This document shows positions 10,763 through 23,176 of a stretch of 64,000 bases of DNA, one piece after another. Under the pieces are notes generated by a model. It was given only the letters and a program-made list of their open reading frames with translations, was not told where the DNA came from and ran no database searches. Position 1 is the stretch's first letter. Each line of letters opens with the position of its first letter. Source of the DNA: Fasciola hepatica. Taxonomy: Eukaryota; Platyhelminthes; Trematoda; Plagiorchiida; Fasciolidae. The translations under genes and the position numbers were made by a program. Location: the NCBI GenBank assembly GCA_948099385.1, contig CANUEZ040000071.1:1426001-1490000 (forward strand). The letters are read 5' to 3'.

Positions 10763-13700
10763 AGGTGCCCTCGGTCATTCATGCAGGAATTTCCAGAAGT
10801 GAATATTTAGTTATCATGAAGAAACTTTTCAAACTGCTTTTTAAAAATTATGGTAAGTGTTATTCTCAAATATGCGAAAAATTGAGCACCGTGGTGCAAA
10901 GGCCCGTATTCAAACCCTAGGTGCGGTGGGTGATATGGACCTCTAATGAGTTCAAGTAAGAACAAAACCTAAGCCGGTTATCCCGAATACAAGGTCAGTC
11001 GGATGACCTGAAGTTTGTGCTTGTAAGATGGATTCCGGATATTATTCAACCGGGTGGAAAGTATCATCAATCCTTCGAACTACTCGCACATAACTGTGAG
11101 ATATAAACGCAGGGTATTTACGAAAACTACTTTACATGTGCAATATGAAACTCACAACTTTTCAGAAGTTGTCAGCAATTTTTAAAAGTTCAACTGTTCA
11201 TTGCACATGTTGAAATCGTCGGTGCAATTGGCTAACGTGACACGGAGTTTCAACTATTCCGAATTCGGTTGGAGTCTGTCTGAAATGTTATTTGTGATAT
11301 TTTGTGTTTTTCATGGAACGTTTCAGTATCTCGTAGTCCTCGGCGCTGCTAACATAGCTCGGCAACTCATATAGAGGACAGATTGAATTTCACAGTATTT
11401 TATTCGGTAATAACAAAAGTATGTTCAAAAGTAAATTGACGACTGAAACCATGTAGTGACCCATCAAAAAGCGGTTCTAGATAGAAAATATTCAAAAAGA
11501 TATTTGCACTAATAACGGTAACAATTCGAAAGCCTGCTGCAGCTTCAATGTGTTCAACGTTTAATCAGACAGTAACAGTTGGGAAATGACGGGATATGGA
11601 CAGAAGGTACTTCATTATTCCATATTAATTCAAACTCGCCGTTCATTCGGTAATGTGGAGCAGTCATTTGTGACACGGATAATCAAGGATAATAATAAGT
11701 GTTGGCTTTCGAATACATACAAAGATTCCGCTAAATAGATTTCCTTACTTTATCGGAAAACATGTCTCACTGTCGACAACTTTCGAGTCTGACAATTCCG
11801 GAGGTTTGAAATACACTACCAATTACGATCCGCAAGGTACAACAAAGAAGCACGAAGGGGATTTTTGAAACCAGAAGATTCGAAATTTCCTCGACGCTTT
11901 GTTGTTGTTTCCAGTTCGGATATGTACTGTGCACTCATATCAATAGCTGTCCGCTGACAACGAAACCGGTTACCGAGAATTTTGCATTCTAAGCTTAAGG
12001 GACAAACACGACGTTGGAATTACTCCAGTTACCAATGAAATGTTGAGAAGTATCAGTGCCATTTACCACACTTCTTACGAATCAAAGGAAAACTATGTCC
12101 TTCATGACGGAAGTCAACATTGTTTTATTGACAGCTGTCAATAGAGTGTGGTTGGGTCAGTTGGGTTCAGCGGATAACAGCTATCAAACCACTGGTGGAC
12201 TCATTTTTCAAAGACGCTACAGTGACAATTTACCCGGAAGAATAACAGCAACGGAGTAATTAAATACCAACTTGCCGTGAGTTATCAATTAGGTAATTCG
12301 CTCTCAACTAAATAACCAGATTTATTCGCATGATAACTGAAACTTTCGTGGAAAACAGTTCTGGTCTTTTTGTTCTTTTTTACAGACTAAGTTTGCAAAC
12401 AATAATACATTGTAATGGGACCATTATTGTTATCCTTAGGTAGCTCTCTGATCAAACCAATTGTGTTAGGCGCAGGAGAAAATTTTAAAACAATTATTGA
12501 CTGATCATCAGTGACGACTGGTAAAAGTACAAACTCCAGTGGATTTCGACCTCAGAACCAGTCAAGGCTCGAGGATCAATCACTTGACAACTTTTCAGGT
12601 TGAGAGTAGACGCGAACGAAAGCGAATAAATTAGACCGTGATTGGAGCTAGCCCCAATGAGTTAAAATAACAGGCAAGCATGGACGTGCTGTAATGAATC
12701 AGGTGTGAATAAAGCAAGCGACATTCACATCGGGATTCATTTGATATTCAGATGCAGTCGAAAAAAGCATTGACAAGTCATTGGATCTTCAATCTCTCGT
12801 CCTATAAACGTCACATCATCCGTCAAGATCTTCTCCCATCTTTTCCGGTAGTGCTCTCTCCTTACCTACTTAATCATTCGGGACATCGTGATATGCAGTA
12901 TTTACAAAAGTAAGCCTACATGCCTTCTACCAGCGGGATTTATAGATCATGCAACAGTAAGTCTGCACATTCTCTATCGCTGGTTTACCAAGGCACACAG
13001 GTGCCAATGGGGAGCTTTTCTTGCGAATGTTTCTCGGGCTGGGGGTATTGATTAGAAACAAATATTGATCACATTTCTTGCTTTCCTGCTGCATCCATTG
13101 ACAGCCAGCACAAAATCACTCAAACTGTGTCGACTTTCAAACACTGGAAGCAAAGGTGTCTTTTATTTGATAGTTTGTGATCAAGAAACATGCAAATCTA
13201 CGTAGTTTGAATTGGCTTCCACACCAAATACAGAAAGAATAGTCAAGTCTATTGGTTGTGTTGTCTTGCGACAATGACCTATTACCTAAAGCAGACCCAC
13301 GGATCCCACGATCGACACGAATGTTTGGTTGTTGAGTACCTCACTTCGGGGTCTTGGGGTCTTTCTGGTCAGAATACTATTTCTGTTATTAGTGATTCTT
13401 ATGCATGATGTGATGTTGTTCGCAGGAAATAACATATGGAATCATTTGAAGATTTTCGCCCAAAATGTTCACACGCGTTGCGATTTGCTTTCGAACATTC
13501 CAGAGAAACATCACAGAATTATGCAAGGTTTGTTAGACAGCTTTGCGACACCACTCAATAATAACAAAATTATAACCGAAGTTGGAAATACTATTTTCGT
13601 TTACCTACTACAAGCAAACTGGATCTATTTGAATGACAAGTACTTCGTAACTCCTGGGTAAAATATCATGCAACAAAATCAATAATCTGTGAAAAATTTA

Positions 13701-14540
13701 CACTTCACTACAAGAAGATAGGCTCATATTAAATCATTAGTTATCAGTTTAAAATTGGTGGCATTGCTGGAAGAGGTATGAAACATTTACACGCTACTTA
13801 TGGAACATCGGAAGTGTTTTCATGGATGTACTTTGGGGAATGCTGTATCTACTCTCAACATGGTAGTGTGAATGATTGAAGAAGTGAATAACTGCACCAT
13901 GTGACACGTTCAAATCATCTAGTGAGTACGCATTTTTTCAAGTTCAAACTTCGACAACAGTGGGGATGAAGGGTCGTGGATAAAGAATGATAACATCCCA
14001 CACTTCAACATTTTGACTGAGTATATTGATGTGTGTGGACAAACTTCCAACAGTTTACCGTAAACAAACCCTGTAGCACATGTAACTTAACAAGTGATTT
14101 TGATAGGGAGAGGCGTTATATCACAAGACATCCGAATAAGCGATGAAACACGAGTTATTTCTATTTCAGGTCAATGTGACCGAAACGAAGGATGCACTGA
14201 ACTGGAATTCATCTACATAATTAGTAGGATATCTAATTTTGGCAAAATCCGAATAACCGTACAGTATCAAAGAAGATGAAACTTCTCAAGAGCAAATGCT
14301 TCATGCATAATCAGATGCATAATTGACAAATTTCTTGTTACATTTCCTACAACTACTTGTTAGCCATATTTTATAGGTTACCTATAACCCGATGCGCTTA
14401 TATGAGTTGAGCTCCTATGTAGATTTCACCAATCACGAGCTGATTTCCGTGGATGTGGCAAGTTGTTACAATGAACAATTAGTTGGAACAAGTGCCTAAT
14501 GTCCTTGAGTGTTGGCTGCTTAAAAGGGGTTCATGGCCAT
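10763..14540. other. No supported gene
   Basis: AT-rich DNA. A 110-codon plus-strand frame at 13329-13661 starts with TTG, and its middle has a cag acceptor-like site at 13426, but nothing recognisable. A 50-codon ATG frame begins near 11586. Neither is better than chance by eye. Confidence 0.4.
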
Positions 14541-14605
14541 CCCCGATAGCTCAGCACTCAGGTGTTTGACTGCTGATTGTTTAGCTCATCTTCGAGACAC
14601 ATTTA
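14541..14605 (+). repeat. tRNA-derived SINE-like fragment, copy 1
   Basis: An A-box-like TAGCTCAGCAC at 14547 is followed about 33 bp later by a B-box-like TTCGAGACAC. The spacing is that of an internal RNA polymerase III promoter. The intervening bases resemble those of two other copies at 32.4 and 44.6 kb, which suggests one old family. The B box is degenerate, so it is probably dead. Confidence 0.35.
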
Positions 14606-15639
14606 CAGCTTGGCGGACGGTCTACGTCTTCCAACAGGCTAGTAGTATATACAGTAGAGAATTTTGGTAGTGCAAGACAAATCAGACATATATAATTCAG
14701 TTCATGTGTTAAGTGTAAAGATAATCAAATTTTTCAAAATTTATTATTGCAGACATGATAGAAAGTAAGCCAAAATCATCGAATCCCCTGTATTTTTCAT
14801 CTGTCCTTTTTTCTTGAGATGGAGGGTAGCAAGTATAAAAACGAAGAGATTATCTAAAATGACTAGGTGAGTAGTATTAAAAGAGATGAGAACATTGTCC
14901 TCGAACATGGATTTCCATGCTTGCATTGATTAAAACATGATTGCACACCCGATGAGAGAAAAACAAAGTGGAAGGCTTTGTATGTAGGAAAGCAGAACGA
15001 AAGAACAGGTAAAGGAATGTTCAGCTAGGCAGACCACTGGATTGAAACAAAAATGGACAAATAGTTCGACAGACAGATAGTCAGTCGGACAATCAGCCTG
15101 ACTAACTGACTAGCTGACATACAATGAGTCAGGTTGTTAAAGAGTCGAAAAATAAGAGTAACACATGATAGAAACTTGGACACGATTTATAATAAATGTC
15201 ATATTACTGTAGCTTACGCTCTAGCAGACTTCATTGGAGAGGGTTTTGTCTACATACGAAGAAATAATTAAAAACAAGAAAGGGACGATTTACTTGTTTC
15301 TTTTCTAGTTAGTGATTATTGCTGTCATATTCCTTAACACGCAGAAATTCTGAATAACCTAACTCGATTTGGTTCTCCCCTAAATACTTATATAACACAA
15401 TAACACAGTGCCGATGTATACACTTATTAATATATGAAAATGTGAACATAATATGTAAGCTAATGCAAAGCGCCAGTTGCCGCATCGTTTTTCTAATATA
15501 CGCCGAACCTCGTTCGGTCCTGACATACAGCATATCTGAGATCATGTTTTCCAGTTTTGTCATATTTTCTGCACCAGTCATGCAAATCATAGTAACACAA
15601 GCTGTATTATGCAAATATTGACTAAAGCCAAATGGGGTT

Positions 15640-16089
15640 ATGATGTTAGCTGATTGGATTACAACTATGCCATACAGATTGAGAACTATGCAAGTAGGGA
15701 GAATATCAAATAGATATTTTTATGCGAAAAAAGATAACGAGAGTGGCGAAGCACAAGTTGCTTTCGACCTCAATGAATCAAAATTCGGCTTCTTACCTAC
15801 AACAGAGAAGGTTGAGTATTGCACATGTGAACAAATTTTAACCTCATTTCAACTGATTCAGGTCATCAATATTTGTTGCAAAATCACGGCTCGAAAAGGA
15901 GGACTTGTAGAAAGTGGGTATTCAAATGACTTCCAAGTCACACAACACATTGCGCCGGTTCGCAAGAAATGGGGACGAACTTTCCTGACAGGGAATCATT
16001 GCAGATATTGTGAACAACACAAAAGTCCGCGGGATCCAAAATTGGCATTTCTCCATTTGGAATCTGAGCTGCTGTTTGAAGAAAGCTAA
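15640..16089 (+). CDS. Unrecognised 149-codon open frame
   Basis: ATG-initiated open frame, the longest in the AT-rich region. Roughly residues 20-75 are charged and protein-like, with one Cys-rich patch (CTCEQ). The C-terminal part has paired Cys residues (CRYCEQH) that could bind metal. No family is recognised. Directly downstream lies a second long frame in a different register (16163-16549). The two might be pieces of one decayed transposon or exons of one gene. A frame this long is about what chance would give once in this region, so confidence is low. Confidence 0.25.
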   Translation: MMLADWITTMPYRLRTMQVGRISNRYFYAKKDNESGEAQVAFDLNESKFGFLPTTEKVEYCTCEQILTSFQLIQVINICCKITARKGGLVESGYSNDFQVTQHIAPVRKKWGRTFLTGNHCRYCEQHKSPRDPKLAFLHLESELLFEES

Positions 16090-16162
16090 CTTGTTGCAAA
16101 TTATTGCGATGGCTCCCGTTGCAAATCAGGCTGCGCCTTTCAGTTGACTATCACCTTTTGCA

Positions 16163-16549
16163 TTGGAAGGACCACTGGAAACAGGGGGGCCCATTCCATG
16201 TTTGAAATTTCCTGCAAATGAGTATGTTTTAGATGAGAATGGTGCTTATTCATTGTGTTTGTGCAGGAATTTTTCGGCGCGGAACTTCGTATTTGTTAGG
16301 AAAGTTCTTCCAAAGCACCATGTTATTTATACACCAGCGATGGAGGGTACGAAATTGGAAAACGAAATCTATTTTGAGCCCAGAAAATCAAAGAACGCGA
16401 GAAAAGGATACGACGAAAGAACAAAAAGTCCCCAACTCGGCTTTTATGGTGGGAACATGAATCTAGCGCAACTGTCATTCTGCATAGTGATAATCGTACG
16501 TTTTCTTGACATTGTTCTCACGAGACCAATACTTACCCATTCTCACTAA
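16163..16549 (+). CDS. Unrecognised 128-codon open frame
   Basis: Starts with TTG rather than ATG, so it would need to be an exon or a decayed frame. It contains a basic, charged stretch (about residues 65-95) followed by a hydrophobic segment (about 100-120) that could span a membrane. It lies 73 bp after the previous frame on the same strand. No family is recognised. Confidence 0.2.
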   Translation: MEGPLETGGPIPCLKFPANEYVLDENGAYSLCLCRNFSARNFVFVRKVLPKHHVIYTPAMEGTKLENEIYFEPRKSKNARKGYDERTKSPQLGFYGGNMNLAQLSFCIVIIVRFLDIVLTRPILTHSH

Positions 16550-17540
16550 AAATAGGCAATCAATTCACTCTCTGACCGGTAAACCATGTGTGCACCTGCG
16601 AGCACGTATAACTCATGGACTCTCAAAAGTGTTTAAATTTGGTCTACTGACTGGCCACTGCATGGTCTTGATCCAACGGAACAACAAGCAACGTTTTCAA
16701 GTGCATGATCAGTTGGAATACGACGCCAACTTGTAACCTATTGGTCAATTATAAAAGAAAAATTGTGACAACGTACAAACATATCCAACGGACTCTTGTA
16801 CACATTCCCGTAAAACTTGCTCACTTTGGCTGTTGTCTACGAAGTCTCTCCAAAGCGTCGCTAAACTGTTGTCGTTGTTTCTTCCACTAATATCATGCCA
16901 GTAATTACACCTAGCAACAGGTCTACTCAAATTGTGTGTTTTGCATCACTCAGGTAACATTTTCTCAATTCGCTTTCGATACTGCGTGTTCTTCGGTCTG
17001 TAATAAGCCTAATTATTTATGCAACGCGAATGAAGGTCACCAAGGTCTCAAGGGCGCGTAACGTGCTTCAGTGCACATGGATCACTCGTGTTCGGTCCTC
17101 ATGATTGTATGAGTCACCAAAACTACTGACCGAACTAATCAGATTGTTGCCAAGCTCAATGGTCCACCCGTTTCTGTGGAATCCTCTATGGGACGGAGCA
17201 CCGTTCTTTGCTTTGCTACCCACAAATTTTACCACTTTATGTTCTCATTAGGTCACAGTGCATAGGTTTCTCTGAAATTTCGTATGCCATATAGAATCGT
17301 GCATTCAGTTGTTCTGTCCACGAATTGTTCCTTTTGAGAATAGACTAGCGAAAATATGAGGAGAAATAATGGGGTCCTAAATGTGTTTCCTCTTTATGCA
17401 TACATATATACATATTTCATCATTCATAAATACTTATATACTCACACACATATATACGAGCATGAATACAAACACAAACGTACATTCATGCGCACATACA
17501 CGCACGCATACAGATATACTTATATACATACATACATGTA

Positions 17541-17544
<4 letters not shown>

Positions 17545-17614
<70 letters not shown>
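17545..17614. repeat. (TA)n microsatellite
   Basis: Seventy bases of uninterrupted TA, preceded by a tat/cata-rich flank from about 17400. The three open frames of 91-96 codons that cross it are repeat artefacts. Confidence 0.97.
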
Positions 17615-17618
<4 letters not shown>

Positions 17619-19624
17619 GATGGATAGATAAAAACATGGATGCACGCACACTTTCATACGTGCCTAAATGAACACAGATGGCACATATATGCACTTTCAT
17701 TCTTTCATACAAACATGCTCACATAAAACAAAACTACATGTATTCATGCAGAGAATAATAAACCGATGTATACGAAAAAAGACAGCTGGCCTGGAAAATA
17801 TATACATAAATTAAGTATCAGACTTGCTGACTAATTTTTGTAAATATATGTCAAGCACGTGCGAAATTCCCTCCTAAAATGTTGTCGAGTTGATCTCTCT
17901 GAATACTATTCTGTTGTATGCCTAAGCATGAAATTTGGCAAGAGCAGGCACGGGTTATTTCAGTGATGACACAAAAGCCAATGCTTTCTTCGAAACCATC
18001 GACCAGCACGCAGTGGAAATGTTTCCCTCCAGGTTCGAACTATCCGCAATGAAAACGGGAGAAGTGACAACGTACGCTGTGCCACCTCACTGACCGATGC
18101 ATATTGTTTAGGGCCGGTAATCCCGACGATAGAGCAGTTGGGCCTTAAGAAGATGGCACCATCCCGAATCCAGTTCATATCAAATGCGAATGTACCATAT
18201 CGTTCGCACTATCCGGCTTCTTTCGAAAAAGATGGTTTCACACCAAATTGAATAACTAGTTTTTCATAGTTGGTTGAAATCATGTCCCAAATTAAAACAG
18301 AAATCCGAATGAATATCCGTCAAGGTAAGTTCATACACTTCAGCCCAATGGCCACTTTTTGTGGTGTTCAAAGAGCACTGCTCATGAAGGTGTCAATCGT
18401 TTAATATAAAACATTCTGTCGCTCTTATTGGAGACAGTTAAATGTTACAGTTTACAAAGCATTATCAATTTAAATTGCAAACAAGCACACTAAACGAGAT
18501 AAACCGATTGCCTAAATGCGCCAGCACACATACCAAACCCACTTAATTCCAAAATACTCGGAATGTCCCAGCCAGATGTTTTATGTACTCCGCATTGCAA
18601 TGGGTATCACAACCCTGGCGCAAATGTAAGGTGCTGTCAAGTAATCAATACATTTTACCATCTGTTTATAGTCGAAAATTCCATCAAATAATTCCACATG
18701 ATGATATAGGTAATTCAAGAACAATATCACTTTTGGAGACAGTTGGTCTTTACGGCCACTTAATTAGGTTATTTGGTTTGTGGAAACATAATCACTCATC
18801 ACGACGAATCAGTATCATTACCATAGGTTCAGAGGTTAACTTACCAGGAAAAACGTCTCCAATCTTTTACAACTAGTTGTCATAATGAACATGGGAAAAT
18901 TAGTTTATAAACCCAAAATGATGTATAAACGTGAAACAACAAAGGCGGGACATTTTGCATCATTCATACGTTGCAAGTTTAACTGCAACAAGCAAAGTTA
19001 CCGGTGAGTGATACTGCAGAGTCTTTCCTATCCTGCACTGGTCTGAAACCCAAAAATACCCGATTCTGTCTTGAATGGCTTCATTTACTTCCGTCGTCCG
19101 TACTGTCTGATTCCAACAGTGAAAGTTTGGCCCTTCTTTATTCACATTAGTGCATGCTACGCTCCTTCAATCACATACAAGCATAACAATCCTTACTTGT
19201 TTCGTGCAACAGCAGGCAACTTGATAGAAGAGCGACTTCTGCTCGTACCAAATATAGTTGATCCAATGCATGTCGCCTGATATCACCCTTCCCAAATTGG
19301 GATCGTTTCTTTTTGGATATATTTGAGAATTTCTGACCACTTTGAACCCAAAGCAGGTTGATTGTCATCGGTGATATTACCCTCTACCAAACTGTGTAGA
19401 TCTGCATTTCTACCGCACCATTGTCCATAACAGGTACTTTCCTATTCTGCTGACGAACTGATTTAAAAAACGAGTTTGCTCTACCGAATTGCACAATCTA
19501 CCTAATCAATGCTTGGGTGGCAGGTAGTACAATGACGATACATCATCAGGTGCGATAAGCTTTAGCATGCAAAATAATACGAGGAATTCTGGTTTCTCAA
19601 ATGTTTCTTTAAAGTAAGATCCAG
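17615..19624. other. No supported gene
   Basis: A slightly GC-richer block at about 17960-18180 is open on the minus strand for 72 codons but matches nothing known. A 14-codon ATG segment at 18282 ends in a strong donor (caag|gtaagt) at 18325 and could be a first exon, with no supporting partner. Confidence 0.35.
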
Positions 19625-19681
19625 TGCATTTTATTGTTGGCCCCCTTTTCTATGATAAAGTGAAGGAACGATCTAATAGAG
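19625..19681 (+). CDS. Candidate internal exon, unknown gene
   Basis: A pyrimidine-containing tract ending in cag (19622-19624) precedes 57 open bases that end in a strong donor, agag|gtaagc at 19682. Phases are consistent (enters phase 1, leaves phase 1). The 18 whole codons give a protein-like peptide with the motif GPLFYDKVKERS. No homologous family is recognised and no neighbouring exon could be joined. Confidence 0.25.
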
Positions 19682-21310
19682 GTAAGCTTTTTGATGCATT
19701 GTCCTCATTCAAAACACCTTTTCTATTCAAACAAAGCAAGAAAATGTCGACGCAGACAGTTGGACGAAATGTTAAAATTTATGCAACACTTGTATAACCA
19801 TGTCATTCCCAGGAATATTTACCCATACCTTATATAGGGAGACTGCGATTGTCATAAGCAGCTCGTCGAAATTTATCAGAACATGCCGCCAAATGAATTC
19901 GTGTTCATAAAATATTTTATTGTCAAAATAGCATTGGCTGTGGAAACTCCAACTAGCGGGCATTTCGGTTACCGGGGGTCACCGTTTTCATGACAAGTTT
20001 TTGATCATATAGTTATAAGGTATTCATAGGGCTTGATTTACTCAATTAATGCTCAGATAATTCGAAAATAGGGTACATCTTGAGGCAAATATCTACAAAA
20101 AATAGTGTGAATAATGTTATATGTGTCAGAAGTGGTGATGAACAATATTCTCATGTCCGATTCGGCCAATGATAGCCAATTATTTTCGCCTTTAGTGTAG
20201 GGGGAACCTAGTTGATAAAGTTAGTTTAGGCATCTACACTAATTAGTTTGCACGCACCAGGTCACAGTTGATCATTGACCTAGCCGGGGTTAGAGCACCG
20301 AATAGCCTTGTCTTTGATCAACTCTGGGTGTAATCCTATATACCAGATGGATCAAATACTCATTACCGAAGGCGAACTAGGAAGTACGAATGTGCTACTT
20401 CGAGGCATTCGATAAACCGAATTCAGAGGTTACATAAATAAATAGCCGGAATTCATTCAACCTTCCCATACCAAACAATCAGTCACTGGCTAGTGAGCTA
20501 TTCCTCCAAGTGGTTATAAATCAATTATGCTTCTTTATTAGCCCTTTCTTTTGAGAAGCATGTTTCGTCGTCTATTTATACTACACATGGCTGTCTATCA
20601 TAATAATAAAATGTAATTACTTACTGCATAATCATTCTTCAGGATTCGAACGAGAACATGTGAGTGTATGAAGAAGAGTTACGTTCATGGTCTTCTTTTC
20701 CATCACCTTTGAAATATTTAGTTCCGTTTTGTTGAAATATTCTTTTGGAGTTTACAACTACTCTTTCGAAGATTTGGGGACAATAATTCAGTCGTGTTTC
20801 GTGACATTGCGCAAGTTAGTGGAACGGGATGGATGGTTTTTTACATTTTGTCAGCCCACTTTTCGGCATGATACTTGTTCTATGCCATCCCACTAGCTCT
20901 AGTGAGAAATCTGTCCTGCCTGAGAAATATCTTGTTTTGTTTCGAAAAACAAAGAATAGATAGGTTTTCAGTCCATGTGTACACACACTGCACACATCGA
21001 ATTATTTGGACTGGTGTGGACGACCACGCCTTGAGACTTAAACAACACTAACAAGATTCATTTCTCGTCTATCGATCCACTCTACCGATCGGCTGTCCCG
21101 CTACCCGAGGATCCGTTGTCTCAAGCCTTGGACTTGGTACCGCACCAGTGCTGACTGTCAACTTGACTAGGCTGTCCACCAAATCTGAGCTACCACGCTC
21201 GCTCACCGTACTCTCTTGCGTATTGTGTGAGTAATATTCAGTTTTGGTTAGTTGACCTTCCTGTAAAACTATCGGACAAATCCACTTACTGAAGTGGTTC
21301 GATGTATTGT

Positions 21311-21939
21311 CTAGTAAAGCGATTGAGGTTTTCTTTCTGGAAAAATAGTTGCAGGGTTTTCTATCATTAAAGTGCCTGCGGCGATCATTTTGGAGCCATT
21401 GGCAATCGTTTCAAAGGCTTCGACGATGTAAGAAGCATCATGACCAAGATTGTGATTCACCGTCTAATCACCCATTGGGACTCACATTTCGGAATTGTTT
21501 TCACCCATGTAAAATCGTGGGACTGAGCCCCTTTGATTCTGTAGCCATATCACGCATTCAGCTGGTCTCGCTCTGACTTCAGTCTTGTTTCTCTCGATCG
21601 AATGTATACATAGTTTCCTCGTGGCATACAGAAGTTCAATGAGAAGATGATCAATGGAAGATAAATGGACCAATACTTCTAAGTGTATCAGTTCCATCTT
21701 TTACCCTATCCCTTTGAAAGCAATTGCAGGATTCTCTAATAAGCACAGATCTATTGCAAATTCATTGAACGTTTTACCTTTTTCGAATCCTTTGCCCCTC
21801 TCTCTGCATACTGCAGAATCGTTCTTCGGTCTTCATCGATGTTTTTCTGCTTGGGATACAAATCTCTGTTAACCTGTTTGCTCAGGTCGATTATCTCAAC
21901 TTCCTTCGTGGGCAATTCTGCAAACGTTGAAGCACTCAT
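21311..21939 (-). pseudogene. Gene-like minus-strand segment with in-frame stops
   Basis: The segment 21939-21778 begins with ATG, gives 54 polar, helix-prone codons (motif VNRDLYPKQKNIDED) and ends at a donor, aaaaag|gtaaaa. A second frame from 21697 continues past TGA (21482) and TAG (near 21464) in the same register to 21311. Its distal part (motif ASYIVEAFETIANGSKM) is strongly protein-like. Two clean stops without frameshift suggest a recently dead gene or an intron I cannot place. No family is recognised. The plus strand is also partly open, which weakens the case. Confidence 0.3.
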
Positions 21940-22971
21940 TCAGACAGTGACTTGAAAAGTGATGAAGGTCAAATCAGTATCGTACACGCATTCGCTCACA
22001 TGACTTGCACAGCTATATCAAGTCGTTATATTGGGATGGAAATTGCACATATGATGCGACCTTATGCTTTATGCGTGTGGCTTGTGGCTGGGCTGGCTGG
22101 GCTGAATCAAAACCTTGCCTGCTAACAGTCTCCCGTCACAATCGAGTGTTGCAAATGCCATCCATGAACGAATGCGTATACATTTATTCAGTTTCTTGGG
22201 GAGTGCACAGGAAAAGTCTGCACCGAACAGCTGGGTGCATCCGCTGTATTTTTTTATTCCACAATGCCCTATTCACATGAGGACGGAAATCGTTACTTTA
22301 GCCCCGGGACATACAACTCGCTAGATTCCAACTGCGATTCAATTTTTCACTTTCATTGAAGTGGTGAATACTGGGTTGAGTAACATGGTGAGGCAACTGG
22401 TAATTGCACAAAGTGACGATTTTGCGATTATCCGATAGACAAACTATCGGAGATCGCAGATATGATTTTTTTGGAATGAATTGCCTCACACGCTTTGCAG
22501 ACAAACATTTCAACAGCTATTGCCTCGTACTATAGTTCGAATTTCACTTTTACACTTCCCTCCAAAAATTACATAAACTGGTACGCGTAATCACAAATCG
22601 AGAAATGCTTTCACATAAAACCCATTCACATGACGTTCATTGTTGGCTGTATCGGATCCATGCTGCAAAAGGTGTAATACAGCAGCGAGCAATAATATTT
22701 CAGCTTAATTAGCTCAGTCTTATCAATTCGATTCACAGACCTACTTGTAAAATGTTATTCGAATAACTGATAGGTTCAATCAGTCTGTATTTTGTTGGTC
22801 CAATACATTCAGCTTAGTGCACCAACCGCTGATCTGTTTTTTCCTTACGATGTTATGAATATGTCACATGCGTGTCGATGTCCATTCCACCAAGTTTATT
22901 TTATGAAATATAGTTAAGAATTAGTGTGCTCACCTATCGGTCGAATTAAACTAACAGACAGCAGAACCACA

Positions 22972-23176
22972 ATGTTAGCCGTGGCATTTTGCACACAATC
23001 GAGAGCTCTTAAACGATCGCCATTGAACCGTGAAAGTTCGCCATCGACTCTTGAACGACAGGACAGCCCACAGTTCAAGCATGCACCAGTAACGTCTAAT
23101 CGTCATCAAACAAACTTGAACAAGTTGCTACTTAGAACTAAATCAGTAGAAAGAGTATTCTTGGTATATTATACAG
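22972..23176 (+). CDS. Candidate first exon, unknown gene
   Basis: ATG at 22972 in an A-rich context opens 68 codons that end at a near-consensus donor, acag|gtaagc, at 23177 (phase 1). The peptide is Ser/Pro/Arg-rich (motif SPLNRESSPSTLERQDSP), typical of disordered regulatory protein segments and unlike random AT-rich translation. No domain is recognised. The next good exon candidate (25144) has a different entry phase, so at least one exon would be missing if both belong to one gene. Confidence 0.3.

Noticed and set aside
17356..17712. Open frames over (TA)n, (GATA)n and (AT)n tracts (also 9770-10186, 40470-40748, 61459-61650)
   Set aside because: Their peptides are Tyr-Ile or Ser-Ile-Tyr-Leu repeats produced by microsatellites.
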